Below are positions 18,269 to 26,604 of a stretch of DNA of 64,000 bases, one piece after another. The stretch covers positions 1-64,000 of the forward strand of contig NZ_QJTF01000006.1 of assembly GCF_003217235.1 (NCBI RefSeq), in the 5' to 3' direction. Source of the stretch: Paramesorhizobium leguminum (GTDB lineage Bacteria > Pseudomonadota > Alphaproteobacteria > Rhizobiales > Rhizobiaceae). Within the stretch, counting starts at the first letter, position 1. Every line of letters begins with the position of its first letter. Under the pieces are notes generated by a model. That model made no database searches. It worked only from the letters and a program-made list of their open reading frames with translations, and was not told the DNA's origin. Both the position numbers and the translations under genes were made by a program.

Positions 18269-18448
18269 ATGGCCATTGAGATCCATCTTGCAACGCTGGA
18301 GAAGAAGCACGGCGCCCTCGAAAGAGAGATAGACGAGGCGATGGCCTGCCCGGCAATGGATAATCTCCATATCGCCGGTCTCAAGCGCAAGAAACTGCTG
18401 CTCAAGGACCAGATTGAAAAACTGAAGACGCAGGTCACCCGCCATTGA
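18269..18448 (+). CDS. DUF465 (YdcH-like) small protein, second copy
   Basis: 59-aa protein MAIEIHLATLEKKHGALERE..., matching the same family as 17661-17864. It has a helical hairpin with a conserved basic core around LKRKKLLLKDQIEKLK at about 38-53. A clear AAGGAG lies 8 bases before the ATG. Two diverged paralogues in divergent orientation suggest an old duplication; both begin with an E/Q/D-rich helix. Function unknown. Confidence 0.87.
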   Translation: MAIEIHLATLEKKHGALEREIDEAMACPAMDNLHIAGLKRKKLLLKDQIEKLKTQVTRH

Positions 18449-18540
18449 GTAAAAATTGAGGGAGAGGCGCTTGCAACGAGAGCAGGCGCCTCGACGCTTT
18501 TGTTTTAGGATTGTCGACGCGGGCAGGATGACACACATTG

Positions 18541-18656
18541 TTCTGCCGTCATTCTCGGGCTTGTCCCGAGAATCTGCCATAAGAAAAAGATAAGCGATTA
18601 CCGTCCTGACAGATCAGGCCACGGTAGATTCTCGGGACAAGCCCGAGAATGACGGC
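18541..18656. repeat. Family B-like inverted repeat (diverged)
   Basis: Arms built on GTCATTCTCGGGCTTGTCCC / GGGACAAGCCCGAGAATGAC are inverted around about 50 bases. It is related to the GTCATCCTCGGGCTTGACCC elements at 27850, 33815 and 43224 by the same layout but distinct bases. Confidence 0.8.
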
Positions 18657-18690
18657 CGGTGGAAGACGCTCCAATTTAGTCTAGCAAACT

Positions 18691-20013
18691 CTAATTTTGC
18701 TCGCCTTCGGCGCGAGGAATGAGTTTCAAGCCTTCCGGGGTCGCGGCGCGTTCGGGGAGGCTTTGAAAGCTGTCCTTCTGTGCTGCCGAAGGCGCCGCGC
18801 GTTGCCGTGAGCGGACGAGGGCGTAGGCGGTGATCGAGACATGCGCCAGCGCGGTGACGGCGAACAACGCCGCGGGCCAGAGATATTCCATTGCGGCGGC
18901 GGCAACGAGCGGCCCGATCATGGTGCCGAAGCCATAAAGCAACAGCAGGCCGCCTGAAATTTTCACATAATTCTCGGAAGCCGCGAAATCATTGGCATGG
19001 GCGACTGCCACCGGATAGAGCGCATAGGCGAGGCCGCCATAGAGCGCGGTCATCACCAGGATGACGATGGCGTTGGTGGGGGCGATGAGGAATATGGCGA
19101 GCCCGACCAGGGAGGATGCGCCGGCGACGCTTGCGAGCACGAAACGCCTGTCTATTTTGTCGGAGAAGCGTCCGACGGGGATCTGCGTCAGCGCACCGGC
19201 GAGAATGGTGAAGCTGACCATCAGGGCGATCATAGTGGTGTCGATCCCTGAACCCGCGCCATAGACGGCGCCGAGCGTGCCCCACGCGCCATTGGCGATG
19301 CCTATCAGGATGCAGCTTATGAAGGCGACGGGTGAATTCCTGTAAAGCGCCTTCAGGTCTAGCTGCACTTCGCTGAGCGGTTTCGGGCTGCTGGCGGTGG
19401 ATATGGCGGTGGGAATCAGCGCCAGGCAGAGAAAGATGCCGGTTACCATGAAGAGGCCGTCGTTGCGCACGTCTCCGGCGGCGACGATCATCTGGCCGCT
19501 CATCACCGCGCCGTAGTTCACCATCATGTAGAGGCCGAAAATCTGACCGCGGGTTTCGTTGGTGGCGCGCTCGTTCAACCAGCTTTCGATGACCATGAAC
19601 GCGCCCGCCATGGAGAAGCCGGTGAAAGCGCGTAGAATAATCCACACCGTCGAATCGATAAAAAGGCCGGTCATGAGTGCGATGATCGCGGCGGAGGAGG
19701 CGAAAAAGCCGAAGGCACGGACATGACCGACACGGCGAACGAGCCGTGGCGCGAGCAGGCAGCCGGCAATGAAACCGCCCGCCCAGGCGGTGCCAAGAAG
19801 ACCGAGAGAGGAGATGGCGAAGCCCGCGTCACCACCGCGCAAGGGCAGGAGAAGGCCGTGAAGGCCTGACCCAGCCAGAAGAAATGCCGTGCCGCAAAGA
19901 AGCGCGAATATCTGGACGAAAGAACGGAACAAAACGACCCCCGAATCAAGAGCAAGCCCAGGAAAAGTGCGAAGCGGTTTTCCGTCCGGGCTTGCGTAAA
20001 CAAAGATTTCCAT
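18691..20013 (-). CDS. Major facilitator superfamily transporter
   Basis: Inner-membrane transporter (up to 440 aa) with about 12 hydrophobic helices in two halves and the YbfB/YcaD-like layout of small-molecule efflux carriers; substrate unknown. The first 20 residues from the ATG at 20013 (MEIFVYASPDGKPLRTFPGL) are encoded by a dispersed repeat that is non-coding elsewhere (2810-2850). The true start may therefore be a TTG at 19932, which sits 4 bases after GGGGG and just before the first helix. The frame is open further upstream into a family D repeat; that part is rejected. Confidence 0.82.
   Translation of the reverse strand: MEIFVYASPDGKPLRTFPGLALDSGVVLFRSFVQIFALLCGTAFLLAGSGLHGLLLPLRGGDAGFAISSLGLLGTAWAGGFIAGCLLAPRLVRRVGHVRAFGFFASSAAIIALMTGLFIDSTVWIILRAFTGFSMAGAFMVIESWLNERATNETRGQIFGLYMMVNYGAVMSGQMIVAAGDVRNDGLFMVTGIFLCLALIPTAISTASSPKPLSEVQLDLKALYRNSPVAFISCILIGIANGAWGTLGAVYGAGSGIDTTMIALMVSFTILAGALTQIPVGRFSDKIDRRFVLASVAGASSLVGLAIFLIAPTNAIVILVMTALYGGLAYALYPVAVAHANDFAASENYVKISGGLLLLYGFGTMIGPLVAAAAMEYLWPAALFAVTALAHVSITAYALVRSRQRAAPSAAQKDSFQSLPERAATPEGLKLIPRAEGEQN
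19960..20000. repeat. Dispersed 41-bp repeat, copy 2
   Basis: Inverted copy of 2810-2850 with one mismatch. It lies at the extreme 5' end of the MFS gene, either as leader or as a translated N-terminal extension. Confidence 0.9.
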
Positions 20014-20113
20014 CGAGGGAAGAGAGCCCCCATGGCCGAATAATGGCGAAAGATGAAAATGGTTGCGCAGGTGGTATTCAAGCGAGGCATATTTGGCGGA
20101 ATCGGCTCGCGCC

Positions 20114-20256
20114 TTCCCTCCCCCTTGCGGGGAGGGTGACCCGTAGGGTCGGGTGGGGGTGGTTACGCCTACACCACGGTCTCCTGCAAAAGCGCAAACG
20201 TCACCACCCCCATCCGCCCGCTGACGCGGGCACCTTCCCCGCAAGGGGGAAGGAGA
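20114..20256. repeat. Repeat family D, copy 2 (inverted pair)
   Basis: Arms as at 21578, between the MFS gene and the DUF1192 gene, both on the minus strand. Confidence 0.9.
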
Positions 20257-20266
20257 GGGAGTAACC

Positions 20267-20455
20267 TCACCGAAACAACGCTTCCGCCGCCGCCTTGCTG
20301 GCGTCCTTCTTGTCCCTGTCGGCCTCCAGCCGTTCTATTTCCGCGCGAAGGGCGGTGATGCGTTCATCCAGTTCCGCTACCGACAAGAGCGAAAGGTCCT
20401 GTCCGATTTCGTGAATCGTCTTCCTCACCGGCTGTTCGTCGTCGAAAAGCGCCAT
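20267..20455 (-). CDS. DUF1192 small protein
   Basis: 62-aa protein matching DUF1192, a short alphaproteobacterial family of unknown role. It starts MALFDDEQP, followed by the conserved core LSVAELDERITALRAEIERL at about 24-43, a predicted coiled coil. GAGAACGACATG supplies the ribosome site. It is divergent from the quinone oxidoreductase gene by about 107 bases, an arrangement I recall as common in Rhizobiales. Confidence 0.88.
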   Translation of the reverse strand: MALFDDEQPVRKTIHEIGQDLSLLSVAELDERITALRAEIERLEADRDKKDASKAAAEALFR

Positions 20456-20562
20456 GTCGTTCTCCTCTCAGCGTTCCTCCCCGCCGCCCATTGCCACATA
20501 GAAGCCAAAGGATACATTCCAATGAGCGAGAGATGCAAACACTTCGACAAGGAGCGATCCCT

Positions 20563-21567
20563 ATGGCTCTCAACATACCTTCCCGGATGACGGCGATCGA
20601 GATCGCCGAGCCCGGCGGGCCGCATGCGCTGAAATCGGTGAAACGCACCGTGCCGAACCCTGGCCTGACTGAAATTCTGGTGCATGTGCGGGCGGCGGGC
20701 ATAAACCGCCCGGATATACTGCAAAGGCAGGGATATTATCCGCCTCCATCAGGCGCATCGGATATTCCTGGGTTGGAAATCGCCGGGGAGGTGGCTGCGG
20801 TGGGAGGCGAGGTCAAGCGCTTCAAGGTCGGCGATCAGGTGATGGCGCTCGTCGCCGGCGGCGGCTATGCGGAATTCGCCGTGGTGGATGAAAGCAACGC
20901 CCTGCCACTTCCCGCCGGCTATGGCTATGTCGAATCGGCGGCCATTCCGGAGACGTTCTTCACCGTCTGGCACAATGTCTTCGAACGTGGCGGACTGAAA
21001 GCCGGCGAGACGCTTCTGGTACACGGCGGTTCTTCCGGCATCGGCACGACGGCGATCCAGCTTGCCAGCGCCTTCGGTGCCTATGTCATCACGACGGCAG
21101 GATCAGCGGAAAAATGCGAGGCCTGTCTTCGGCTCGGCGCCGACAGGGCGATCAATTACCGCGCGGAAGATTTCGTCAAGATCGTCGAAGAGGCGACGAA
21201 CGGGAAGGGCGCGAACGTCATTCTCGACATGGTCGGCGGCGATTATATCGAGCGCAATTACGATGCGGCGGCGATGGATGGGCGCATCGTGCAGATAGCC
21301 TTTCTCAATGGCGCGAAAGCTACGGTCAATTTTTCCAAGCTGATGACCAAGCGGCTGACCCATACCGGCTCGACGCTGCGGTCGCGTTCGGTGGAATTCA
21401 AGGCGGGAATTGCGCGTGAGCTGGAGGCCAAGGTCTGGCCGCTTCTGGCGGAAAGGCGGGTTGCGCCTGTCATGGATATGATCTTCCCGCTACGCGATGC
21501 CTGGCGGGCGCATGAGCGGATGGAGGAAGGGCGGCACATCGGCAAGATCGTGCTGGATGTGGCGTAA
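20563..21567 (+). CDS. NAD(P)H quinone oxidoreductase, zinc-independent MDR family
   Basis: 334-aa medium-chain reductase of the quinone oxidoreductase/PIG3 group: GroES-like N-terminal domain at about 30-120 and Rossmann domain with HGGSSGIGTTAIQLA at about 153-167. No catalytic-zinc cysteine set is seen. It would reduce quinones with NADPH in the cytosol. The ATG at 20563 has AAGGAG 8 bases upstream; MTAIEIAEPGG at 20587 is the alternative. Single gene, ending in a family D repeat. Confidence 0.88.
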   Translation: MALNIPSRMTAIEIAEPGGPHALKSVKRTVPNPGLTEILVHVRAAGINRPDILQRQGYYPPPSGASDIPGLEIAGEVAAVGGEVKRFKVGDQVMALVAGGGYAEFAVVDESNALPLPAGYGYVESAAIPETFFTVWHNVFERGGLKAGETLLVHGGSSGIGTTAIQLASAFGAYVITTAGSAEKCEACLRLGADRAINYRAEDFVKIVEEATNGKGANVILDMVGGDYIERNYDAAAMDGRIVQIAFLNGAKATVNFSKLMTKRLTHTGSTLRSRSVEFKAGIARELEAKVWPLLAERRVAPVMDMIFPLRDAWRAHERMEEGRHIGKIVLDVA

Positions 21568-21577
21568 GCCTTTCTTA

Positions 21578-21705
21578 CCCTCCCCCTTGCGGGGAGGGTC
21601 GCGATACGCAAGTGAGCGGGGTGGGGGTGGCGACGATTATGCTCGACATTTCACCACCCCCATCCGCCCGCTCCGCGGGCACCTTCCCCGCAAGGGGGAA
21701 GGGAG
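21578..21705. repeat. Repeat family D, copy 3 (inverted pair)
   Basis: Cleanest copy: CCCTCCCCCTTGCGGGGAGG ... GGGTGGGGGTGG, a 20-base centre, then CACCACCCCCATCCGCCCGC ... CCCCGCAAGGGGGAAGG. It sits between convergent gene ends, consistent with a bidirectional terminator or RNA-processing role. Confidence 0.9.
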
Positions 21706-21707
21706 GC

Positions 21708-23897
21708 TTATTTCTGGACCTTACCAATCGTCCAGAACAACGTCTCGCCGGAGGAATCGTCCACGCCGTCATTGTCCGTCACGGCATAGCCGTTGCCTTC
21801 GCTGTCGATGGCGAAGCCTTCGAGCTTGTCGGCGACATAGCCGTTGGTCTTCTTCAGATCGGGCATGAAATCACGCACGAGCGTCTTCTGGACGACAGGC
21901 AACTCACCGCCGAGCTTCGCGGGCTTCAACCCGTCCAGCGCGACCCGGTAGAGCTTCTTGTTGACCGCCTTGTCGCCGATCAGATTGTCGCGCTCGACGA
22001 TATAGAGCTGGCCGTCATGGGCGGTGATTTCGGAAAGGCCGACCCAGCCGGACTCGGTCTTGTCGAGCGGATAGCGGACCGCCGTCCATTCCCCACCCTT
22101 GGCCTTCGGCTTGTAGCTGAGGAGCTTGACGGTTCCCTTCGGATCATCAGCCCATTCGCGCTGCACGGCCATCCAGAGCGTCGTGTCGTCGCCTTCGCCG
22201 ACGCGGGTGATGCCTTCGAGGCCGAAGCGGGTCTGGCCTGCCAGAACTTCCTCAGGCAGGGCGATTTCCTGCTTGATCTCGCCCTTCTTGTTGACCTGCA
22301 GAATGGCATGGGGGACGAGCTTCTTGGCATCGCCCTCATTGGCCAGCCAGAAGCCGCCATCGCCATCGGTGGTGATGCCTTCGAGATCGAGCTTCTGCGC
22401 CGGATGACCGCCGCGCGTCACGGTCAACGCTTTGGTGATTTCAGCGGGCTGCTTGGTCGCGTCGATGGTGAAGATCGTCGGCGCGGTCGAATAGAAGGAG
22501 TCGGATACGGCATAGACCTTGCCCGGCTCCTTTGGATCGGCGACGAGGCCGGAAAGCGCGCCCCAGCCGATCTCCTTGTCAGCAGAGATAATCTGCGGAT
22601 AGGCCGCTTTGCCGTCTTCCAGCTTGTAGACCATCACATGCGAACGGGCGCCGCCATCTTCCACCAGATCGGATTCGTTGGCGGTGACCAGCAAATCGCG
22701 GCCCGGTATCGCAACGAGACCTTCCGGCGCGATGCCGGAGGGCAGGAGCTGGACGAATTCCGGCTCGCCGCCGGTATCCTTGTAGACCGCGACGATGGAG
22801 GACCGCTCGGCGGCGACGAAGATGTATTTCACGCCATTGAAGGTCGCGACTTCGATGCCTTCCGGCTCAACACCCTTTTTGCCTGAGCGCTTGTCGGGAT
22901 AGTGGCCGATCTCGGCGATCTTCCGCTCCAGCGACGAGCCTGATTCGTAGAGCACCTTGCCGTCGCGGCTGAAAATGGTGAAGCCGCGCGAGCCGCCCTT
23001 GTAGTCACCCTCATTGGCGACGACGAGGCGGTTGTCATCGAGCCATTTCACCGCATCCGGTTCACGCAGGGCGCCTTTTACGCTGCCATCGAAGGCAAGC
23101 GTCCCGTCGGACTTGGTATCGACGCCGTCGAGATCGACGCTGCCGGCGGAGAAATGCGAGACAATTTTGCCGCTCGCCGCATCGAGGATGGCGATGTGGT
23201 TGTTTTCCTGAATCGTCACGGCGATTTCGTTCTTGCCATTGAACGAGACGAATTCCGGTTCCGGGTCTTCCGGAGCAATTTCCGAAAGGCCGGTCAGCGC
23301 GACGGTTTTGATCCCGGCGCAATCGGGCGCGCCATCCTTCAGCGGCACGATCTTGAGATCGCCGCCCGGCAGTTGCGGCAACTCGCCGTCGTTCAGGTCC
23401 TCATCGCGCTCGTTCTCGATCGCCACGGCAAGGAACGCCTTGTCGGGCGAAACCGCGACCGAATCGGGCTGGCCGCCGAGATCGCAGCTGGATTCCACCT
23501 TGCGGGTCGCGAGATCGATGACATCGAGACGGCCCGAGGGTTTCGCCTTGCTTTCCGAGGTATTGACGCCCGCGAGCACCTTTCCGCCCACGACGATCAC
23601 CGAGGTCGGCTCGCCTTCCACCTTGAGGGTACCACCCGGCTTCGGCTGGGCGGGGTCAGTGATGTCGACAAAGCCAATGCCGCCATAGGGGCTGTCGGAA
23701 TAGACCAGCGTGTTGCCGTCAGGCGAAGCGGCGATGATCTCCGCTGAGGTCGTCGCCTTTTTGTCGGCATCGGCGGGGAGGTTCTTTGCCACCGGAAAAG
23801 TAGCGATGCGGTTGAAAATCGGCTCGGCGACCGCTGGAAAAGCGGCGGATGCGGTCAGCGCGGTGAGAAGGGCGAGATAGACGGAACGGCGTTGCAT
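21708..23897 (-). CDS. Exported phytase-like esterase (beta-propeller)
   Basis: 729-aa secreted protein: signal peptide at 1-24 (ending AVAEP), an N-terminal WD/YVTN-like beta-propeller at about 45-290 and a C-terminal esterase-like-activity-of-phytase domain at about 300-720, recognised by repeated EGI/EGITTDGDGGFWLANEGD-type blades. It would act in the periplasm on phosphate esters, but the catalytic activity is not proven for the family. A PHO box at 23940-23968 immediately upstream predicts PhoB activation at low phosphate, which fits the role. Monocistronic. Confidence 0.85.
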   Translation of the reverse strand: MQRRSVYLALLTALTASAAFPAVAEPIFNRIATFPVAKNLPADADKKATTSAEIIAASPDGNTLVYSDSPYGGIGFVDITDPAQPKPGGTLKVEGEPTSVIVVGGKVLAGVNTSESKAKPSGRLDVIDLATRKVESSCDLGGQPDSVAVSPDKAFLAVAIENERDEDLNDGELPQLPGGDLKIVPLKDGAPDCAGIKTVALTGLSEIAPEDPEPEFVSFNGKNEIAVTIQENNHIAILDAASGKIVSHFSAGSVDLDGVDTKSDGTLAFDGSVKGALREPDAVKWLDDNRLVVANEGDYKGGSRGFTIFSRDGKVLYESGSSLERKIAEIGHYPDKRSGKKGVEPEGIEVATFNGVKYIFVAAERSSIVAVYKDTGGEPEFVQLLPSGIAPEGLVAIPGRDLLVTANESDLVEDGGARSHVMVYKLEDGKAAYPQIISADKEIGWGALSGLVADPKEPGKVYAVSDSFYSTAPTIFTIDATKQPAEITKALTVTRGGHPAQKLDLEGITTDGDGGFWLANEGDAKKLVPHAILQVNKKGEIKQEIALPEEVLAGQTRFGLEGITRVGEGDDTTLWMAVQREWADDPKGTVKLLSYKPKAKGGEWTAVRYPLDKTESGWVGLSEITAHDGQLYIVERDNLIGDKAVNKKLYRVALDGLKPAKLGGELPVVQKTLVRDFMPDLKKTNGYVADKLEGFAIDSEGNGYAVTDNDGVDDSSGETLFWTIGKVQK

Positions 23898-23939
23898 GAG
23901 TGAGGCTCCCTGTTATCGGCTCACTCCTCATGCAGCTTC

Positions 23940-23968
23940 ATTTCAGTGCGATGACAGTCTCGTGACGG
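23940..23968 (-). promoter_or_regulatory. PHO box (PhoB binding site)
   Basis: On the minus strand three 7-mers spaced by 4 bases: CCGTCAC-GAGA-CTGTCAT-CGCA-CTGAAAT. The alphaproteobacterial PHO box is CTGTCAT-N4-CTGTCAT, so the central block is perfect and the flanking ones have two or three changes. It lies 43-71 bases upstream of the phytase-like esterase start, at the right place to replace a -35 element. Confidence 0.8.
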
Positions 23969-24121
23969 TTTCATGAAACCCCAAATTCATGCACGGCAAG
24001 TTTGTTTCAGCTTTTCTTGCCCCATGCCGAAAAGGTCGCTATATAAGCAGTGATTTCCCGGAAATTTGTGGTTACCCACGGCCCGCGCCCCCGGAGCGGA
24101 CGAACAAGAGGACTATATCTA

Positions 24122-24814
24122 ATGGCCACCCAGCTTCTTATGCCGAAGGCAACGGCCGTCTGGCTTGTCGACAATACCGCGCTGTCCTTCGACCAGATCG
24201 CGAATTTTTGCAAGCTGCATCCGCTTGAGGTGAAGGCGATTGCCGATGGCGAGGCCGCGCAGGGCATCAAGGGCCTCGATCCCGTCATTACAGGCCAGCT
24301 TTCCCGCGAGGAAATCGCGCGGGGGGAGAAGGACATTAACTACAAGCTGAAGCTCTCGGAGCCGAAGGTTCGGGTGCCGGAAACCAAGCGCAAGGGACCG
24401 CGTTATACGCCGCTATCGAAGCGTCAGGACCGCCCCAACGCGATCCTCTGGCTGGTGCGCAACCATCCGGAACTGAAGGATGCGGCGGTTTCGCGCCTCA
24501 TCGGTACGACGAAATCGACCATCGAGCAGATCCGCAACCGCACGCACTGGAATTCCGCCAGCCTGCAGCCGATGGACCCGGTGACGCTCGGTCTCTGCTC
24601 GCAGATCGATCTCGACCTTGAAGTCGAACGCGCCTCGCGCAACCGTCCGGCCACGCCGGAGGAGACCGGCGGCACACTGCTTCCGGCTTCGGCGACGGAA
24701 AACCGCGATTATCGCGATCAGCCGTCCGAAGATCAGGAGCTCGACGCCGACAAGATTTTCGCCAAGCTTTCATCGCTGAAAGGTTCGCGGAGTGATGAGG
24801 AAGACGAAGAATAG
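24122..24814 (+). CDS. trcR: Cell-cycle transcriptional regulator TrcR (DUF1013)
   Basis: 230-aa DUF1013 protein conserved in Alphaproteobacteria, opening MATQLLMPKATAVWLVDNTALSFDQI. Residues about 10-60 and 105-150 resemble helix-turn-helix modules (for instance NHPELKDAAVSRLIGTTKST), with an acidic C-terminal tail DEEDEE. Family members are now named TrcR, a cell-cycle transcription factor. The start at 24122 is set by family match; the open frame extends to 24050. It is followed by the second TGCTCAC tandem repeat and faces the WYL regulator gene. Confidence 0.83.
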   Translation: MATQLLMPKATAVWLVDNTALSFDQIANFCKLHPLEVKAIADGEAAQGIKGLDPVITGQLSREEIARGEKDINYKLKLSEPKVRVPETKRKGPRYTPLSKRQDRPNAILWLVRNHPELKDAAVSRLIGTTKSTIEQIRNRTHWNSASLQPMDPVTLGLCSQIDLDLEVERASRNRPATPEETGGTLLPASATENRDYRDQPSEDQELDADKIFAKLSSLKGSRSDEEDEE

Positions 24815-24821
24815 GAATATA

Positions 24822-24923
24822 GAAGTGAGCAGTGAGATAGTGAGCAGTGAGCCGTGAGCCGTGAATTTATTTCTGCTCACTGCTCACTGCTCACTGCTCA
24901 CTGCTCACTGCTCACTGCTCACT
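24822..24923. repeat. Inverted plus tandem heptamer repeat (GTGAGCA / TGCTCAC)
   Basis: A left arm of irregular GTGAGCAGTGAG copies (24825-24863) faces a right arm of about seven perfect TGCTCAC units (24874-24923). A transcript would fold into a long slippable hairpin between trcR and the convergent WYL-regulator gene. Same unit as at 1198-1245. Confidence 0.9.
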
Positions 24924-24934
24924 GGCCGCAGGCC

Positions 24935-25642
24935 TCAATACTGCTCCCTGTAGGCATTGAACTCCCGCATCTCCATCTGTCGGTAAAAATCGGCCAGCGT
25001 CTTGCCGCGTTCGGGGCGGAAGCGGCGGCCTGAATCGCTGGCCAGCGAGATGCGGTCGGTGCGGAAGGTGCGGAAGGCGGTTCGCAATTCGCACCAGCCG
25101 ATGACTGTCCACACCTTGCCCCAGAACCAGAGGCCGAGCGGGCGGATATCGCGGCCGCTTTCGCGCCCTTCCAGATCGCGATATTGAATGGTCAGCACAC
25201 TGCCGCCATCGACCGCGCGCTCGACGATATCGATGATCCGCCGCTCCTGCTCGCTCAAATAGGCGGCGGGGGCATGGACTTGCGTGTTGGCGATGCGCGA
25301 GCGATCCTCCTTCGGCAATACCGCTTCGATCTTGATGAGCGCTTCCTCCGCGCCGCGCGCCATGGACGCGCCGCCCCAGGCACGGACAAGCCTTGCGCCC
25401 ACGACGAGGGCGACGATCTCATCGCGCGTAAACATCAGCGGCGGCAGATCGAAACCTTCGCGCATGATGTAGCCGACACCGGCTTCCCCATCGATGGGAA
25501 CGCCTGTCGATTGCAAATCGGCGATGTCGCGGTAGATGGTGCGCTCGGATACTTCCAGCCGTTCGGACAATTGCCGCGCGGTCACCAGCCTGCCGCCACG
25601 CAGGCGTTGCACGATCTGGAAAAGACGATCAGCGCGCCGCAT
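24935..25642 (-). CDS. WYL-domain transcriptional regulator (YafY family)
   Basis: 235-aa regulator with an N-terminal HTH-11 winged helix (about 1-60, RADRLFQIVQRLRGGRLVTA) and a C-terminal WYL ligand-sensing domain at about 140-215 (around IRPLGLWFWGKVWTVIGWCE). The family usually controls a neighbouring gene: here its start is 3 bases past the stop of the DJ-1/PfpI gene, so both are one transcript and the regulator may control it. The ligand is unknown. Confidence 0.9.
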   Translation of the reverse strand: MRRADRLFQIVQRLRGGRLVTARQLSERLEVSERTIYRDIADLQSTGVPIDGEAGVGYIMREGFDLPPLMFTRDEIVALVVGARLVRAWGGASMARGAEEALIKIEAVLPKEDRSRIANTQVHAPAAYLSEQERRIIDIVERAVDGGSVLTIQYRDLEGRESGRDIRPLGLWFWGKVWTVIGWCELRTAFRTFRTDRISLASDSGRRFRPERGKTLADFYRQMEMREFNAYREQY

Positions 25643-25645
25643 GGA

Positions 25646-26233
25646 TTACACCCGGCCATATTCGCGAGACAGCATCCCGCTTATGTCTTGAATTTTAGCG
25701 GTTTCCGCCGGATAGAGCGCTTCGAGGAAGGCCGTGGCGAAGGTCCCCGGAGCCGTGCCGGCAGCGGTGACGATCCGGCCGTCGCTGACCGCATGCGGCA
25801 CGTCGCGATAATGCTCCGCGCCGTCGTATGCGCCGATCTTGCCTTCGATCCATCCAGCGCGGTTGCTGGTGTGGGGACGACCGGAGAAAAGGCCGGCGCG
25901 TGCGAGCGGCAGCGTGCCGCCGCAAATGCCGCCGACAATTCCCCCGCGCGCATGAACGGACAGGAGCAATGGCGCAATGTCAGGAGGAGTGTCGCTAAAC
26001 CATCCTTCCGAACCGATGACCGCGATAGCGTCGAGATCGACATTCTCCTCAGCCGAGACGCCACGTTCCGGCGTCAGGCGCAGCCCGCCGATGGACGTGA
26101 CCGGCTGGCCTTCCGGCGAGAGCGCGACAACACGCGCGGCGAATTCGCCCACCGCTGCTCCCGAAAGAAAGCCGAATTCCCAATCGGCGTAACCCTCGAT
26201 GAAAACGAGGCCAATCGTCTTGTTTTCTGCCAT
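25646..26233 (-). CDS. DJ-1/PfpI superfamily protein
   Basis: 195-aa class I glutamine-amidotransferase-like protein of the DJ-1/PfpI group. The nucleophile elbow GGICGGT has C104, and the conserved acidic residue is E19 in YADWEFGF. Roles in the family include chaperone, glyoxalase and protease activities; none can be chosen here. The start at 26233 leaves GGAGA 8 bases upstream; ATG at 26239 is possible. First gene of a two-gene operon with the WYL regulator. Confidence 0.87.
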   Translation of the reverse strand: MAENKTIGLVFIEGYADWEFGFLSGAAVGEFAARVVALSPEGQPVTSIGGLRLTPERGVSAEENVDLDAIAVIGSEGWFSDTPPDIAPLLLSVHARGGIVGGICGGTLPLARAGLFSGRPHTSNRAGWIEGKIGAYDGAEHYRDVPHAVSDGRIVTAAGTAPGTFATAFLEALYPAETAKIQDISGMLSREYGRV

Positions 26234-26266
26234 TTTCATGCTCTCCAATCGAGTTTACGGCGCATT

Positions 26267-26467
26267 TTACCGCTTTCTCGCATTGGAGGACAGCTGCCAA
26301 TTGCCCGGCTGCCATTCCTCGCAGCTACCGGACCAGCCTATATCCTTTTGGACGTGACGTGGCAGATTGTTGATCAGACGCTTGGTATGCGCTCTGCTGC
26401 GACGTTCTCTAAGTTTGCGACGAAAGTGCGCGATCGCACTTAAAATCGGAGCTATGACGATGCCCAT
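26267..26467 (-). CDS. DUF1127 small basic protein
   Basis: 66-aa protein with the DUF1127 (YjiS-like) arginine-rich domain at about 14-52, containing LINNLPRHVQKDIGWSGS. Small DUF1127 proteins in agrobacteria and relatives influence RNA turnover and phosphate or stress phenotypes; the function is otherwise open. AAGGGAGAAACACA upstream of the ATG is a good ribosome site. A perfect 10-bp palindrome lies 46-69 bases upstream. Confidence 0.85.
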   Translation of the reverse strand: MGIVIAPILSAIAHFRRKLRERRSRAHTKRLINNLPRHVQKDIGWSGSCEEWQPGNWQLSSNARKR

Positions 26468-26512
26468 TGTGTTTCTCCCTTGATCTTTTCATGAGAGCAT
26501 CATCGCATACCC

Positions 26513-26536
26513 CTCCTGACAGCTTTCTGTCAGGAG
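26513..26536. promoter_or_regulatory. Perfect palindrome upstream of DUF1127
   Basis: CTCCTGACAG-CTTT-CTGTCAGGAG, arms of 10 bp. It lies between the DUF1127 start (26467) and the fba terminator. No T-run follows on either strand, so an operator or RNA hairpin is more likely than a terminator. Confidence 0.55.
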
Positions 26537-26552
26537 CATGAAGCTACAAACG

Positions 26553-26580
26553 AAAAAGCCCGGATCGGGCGATCCGGGCC
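26553..26580 (-). terminator. Rho-independent terminator of fba
   Basis: Minus strand GCCCGGAT stem, 6-nt loop, ATCCGGGC, then TTTTT; 25 bases after the aldolase stop. Confidence 0.85.
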
Positions 26581-26604
26581 TTGTTCTACGAATTTGGGGC
26601 TATC

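Noticed and set aside
24822-24923. CRISPR-like array
   Set aside because: The units are contiguous 7-mers without spacers, and no cas genes are present.
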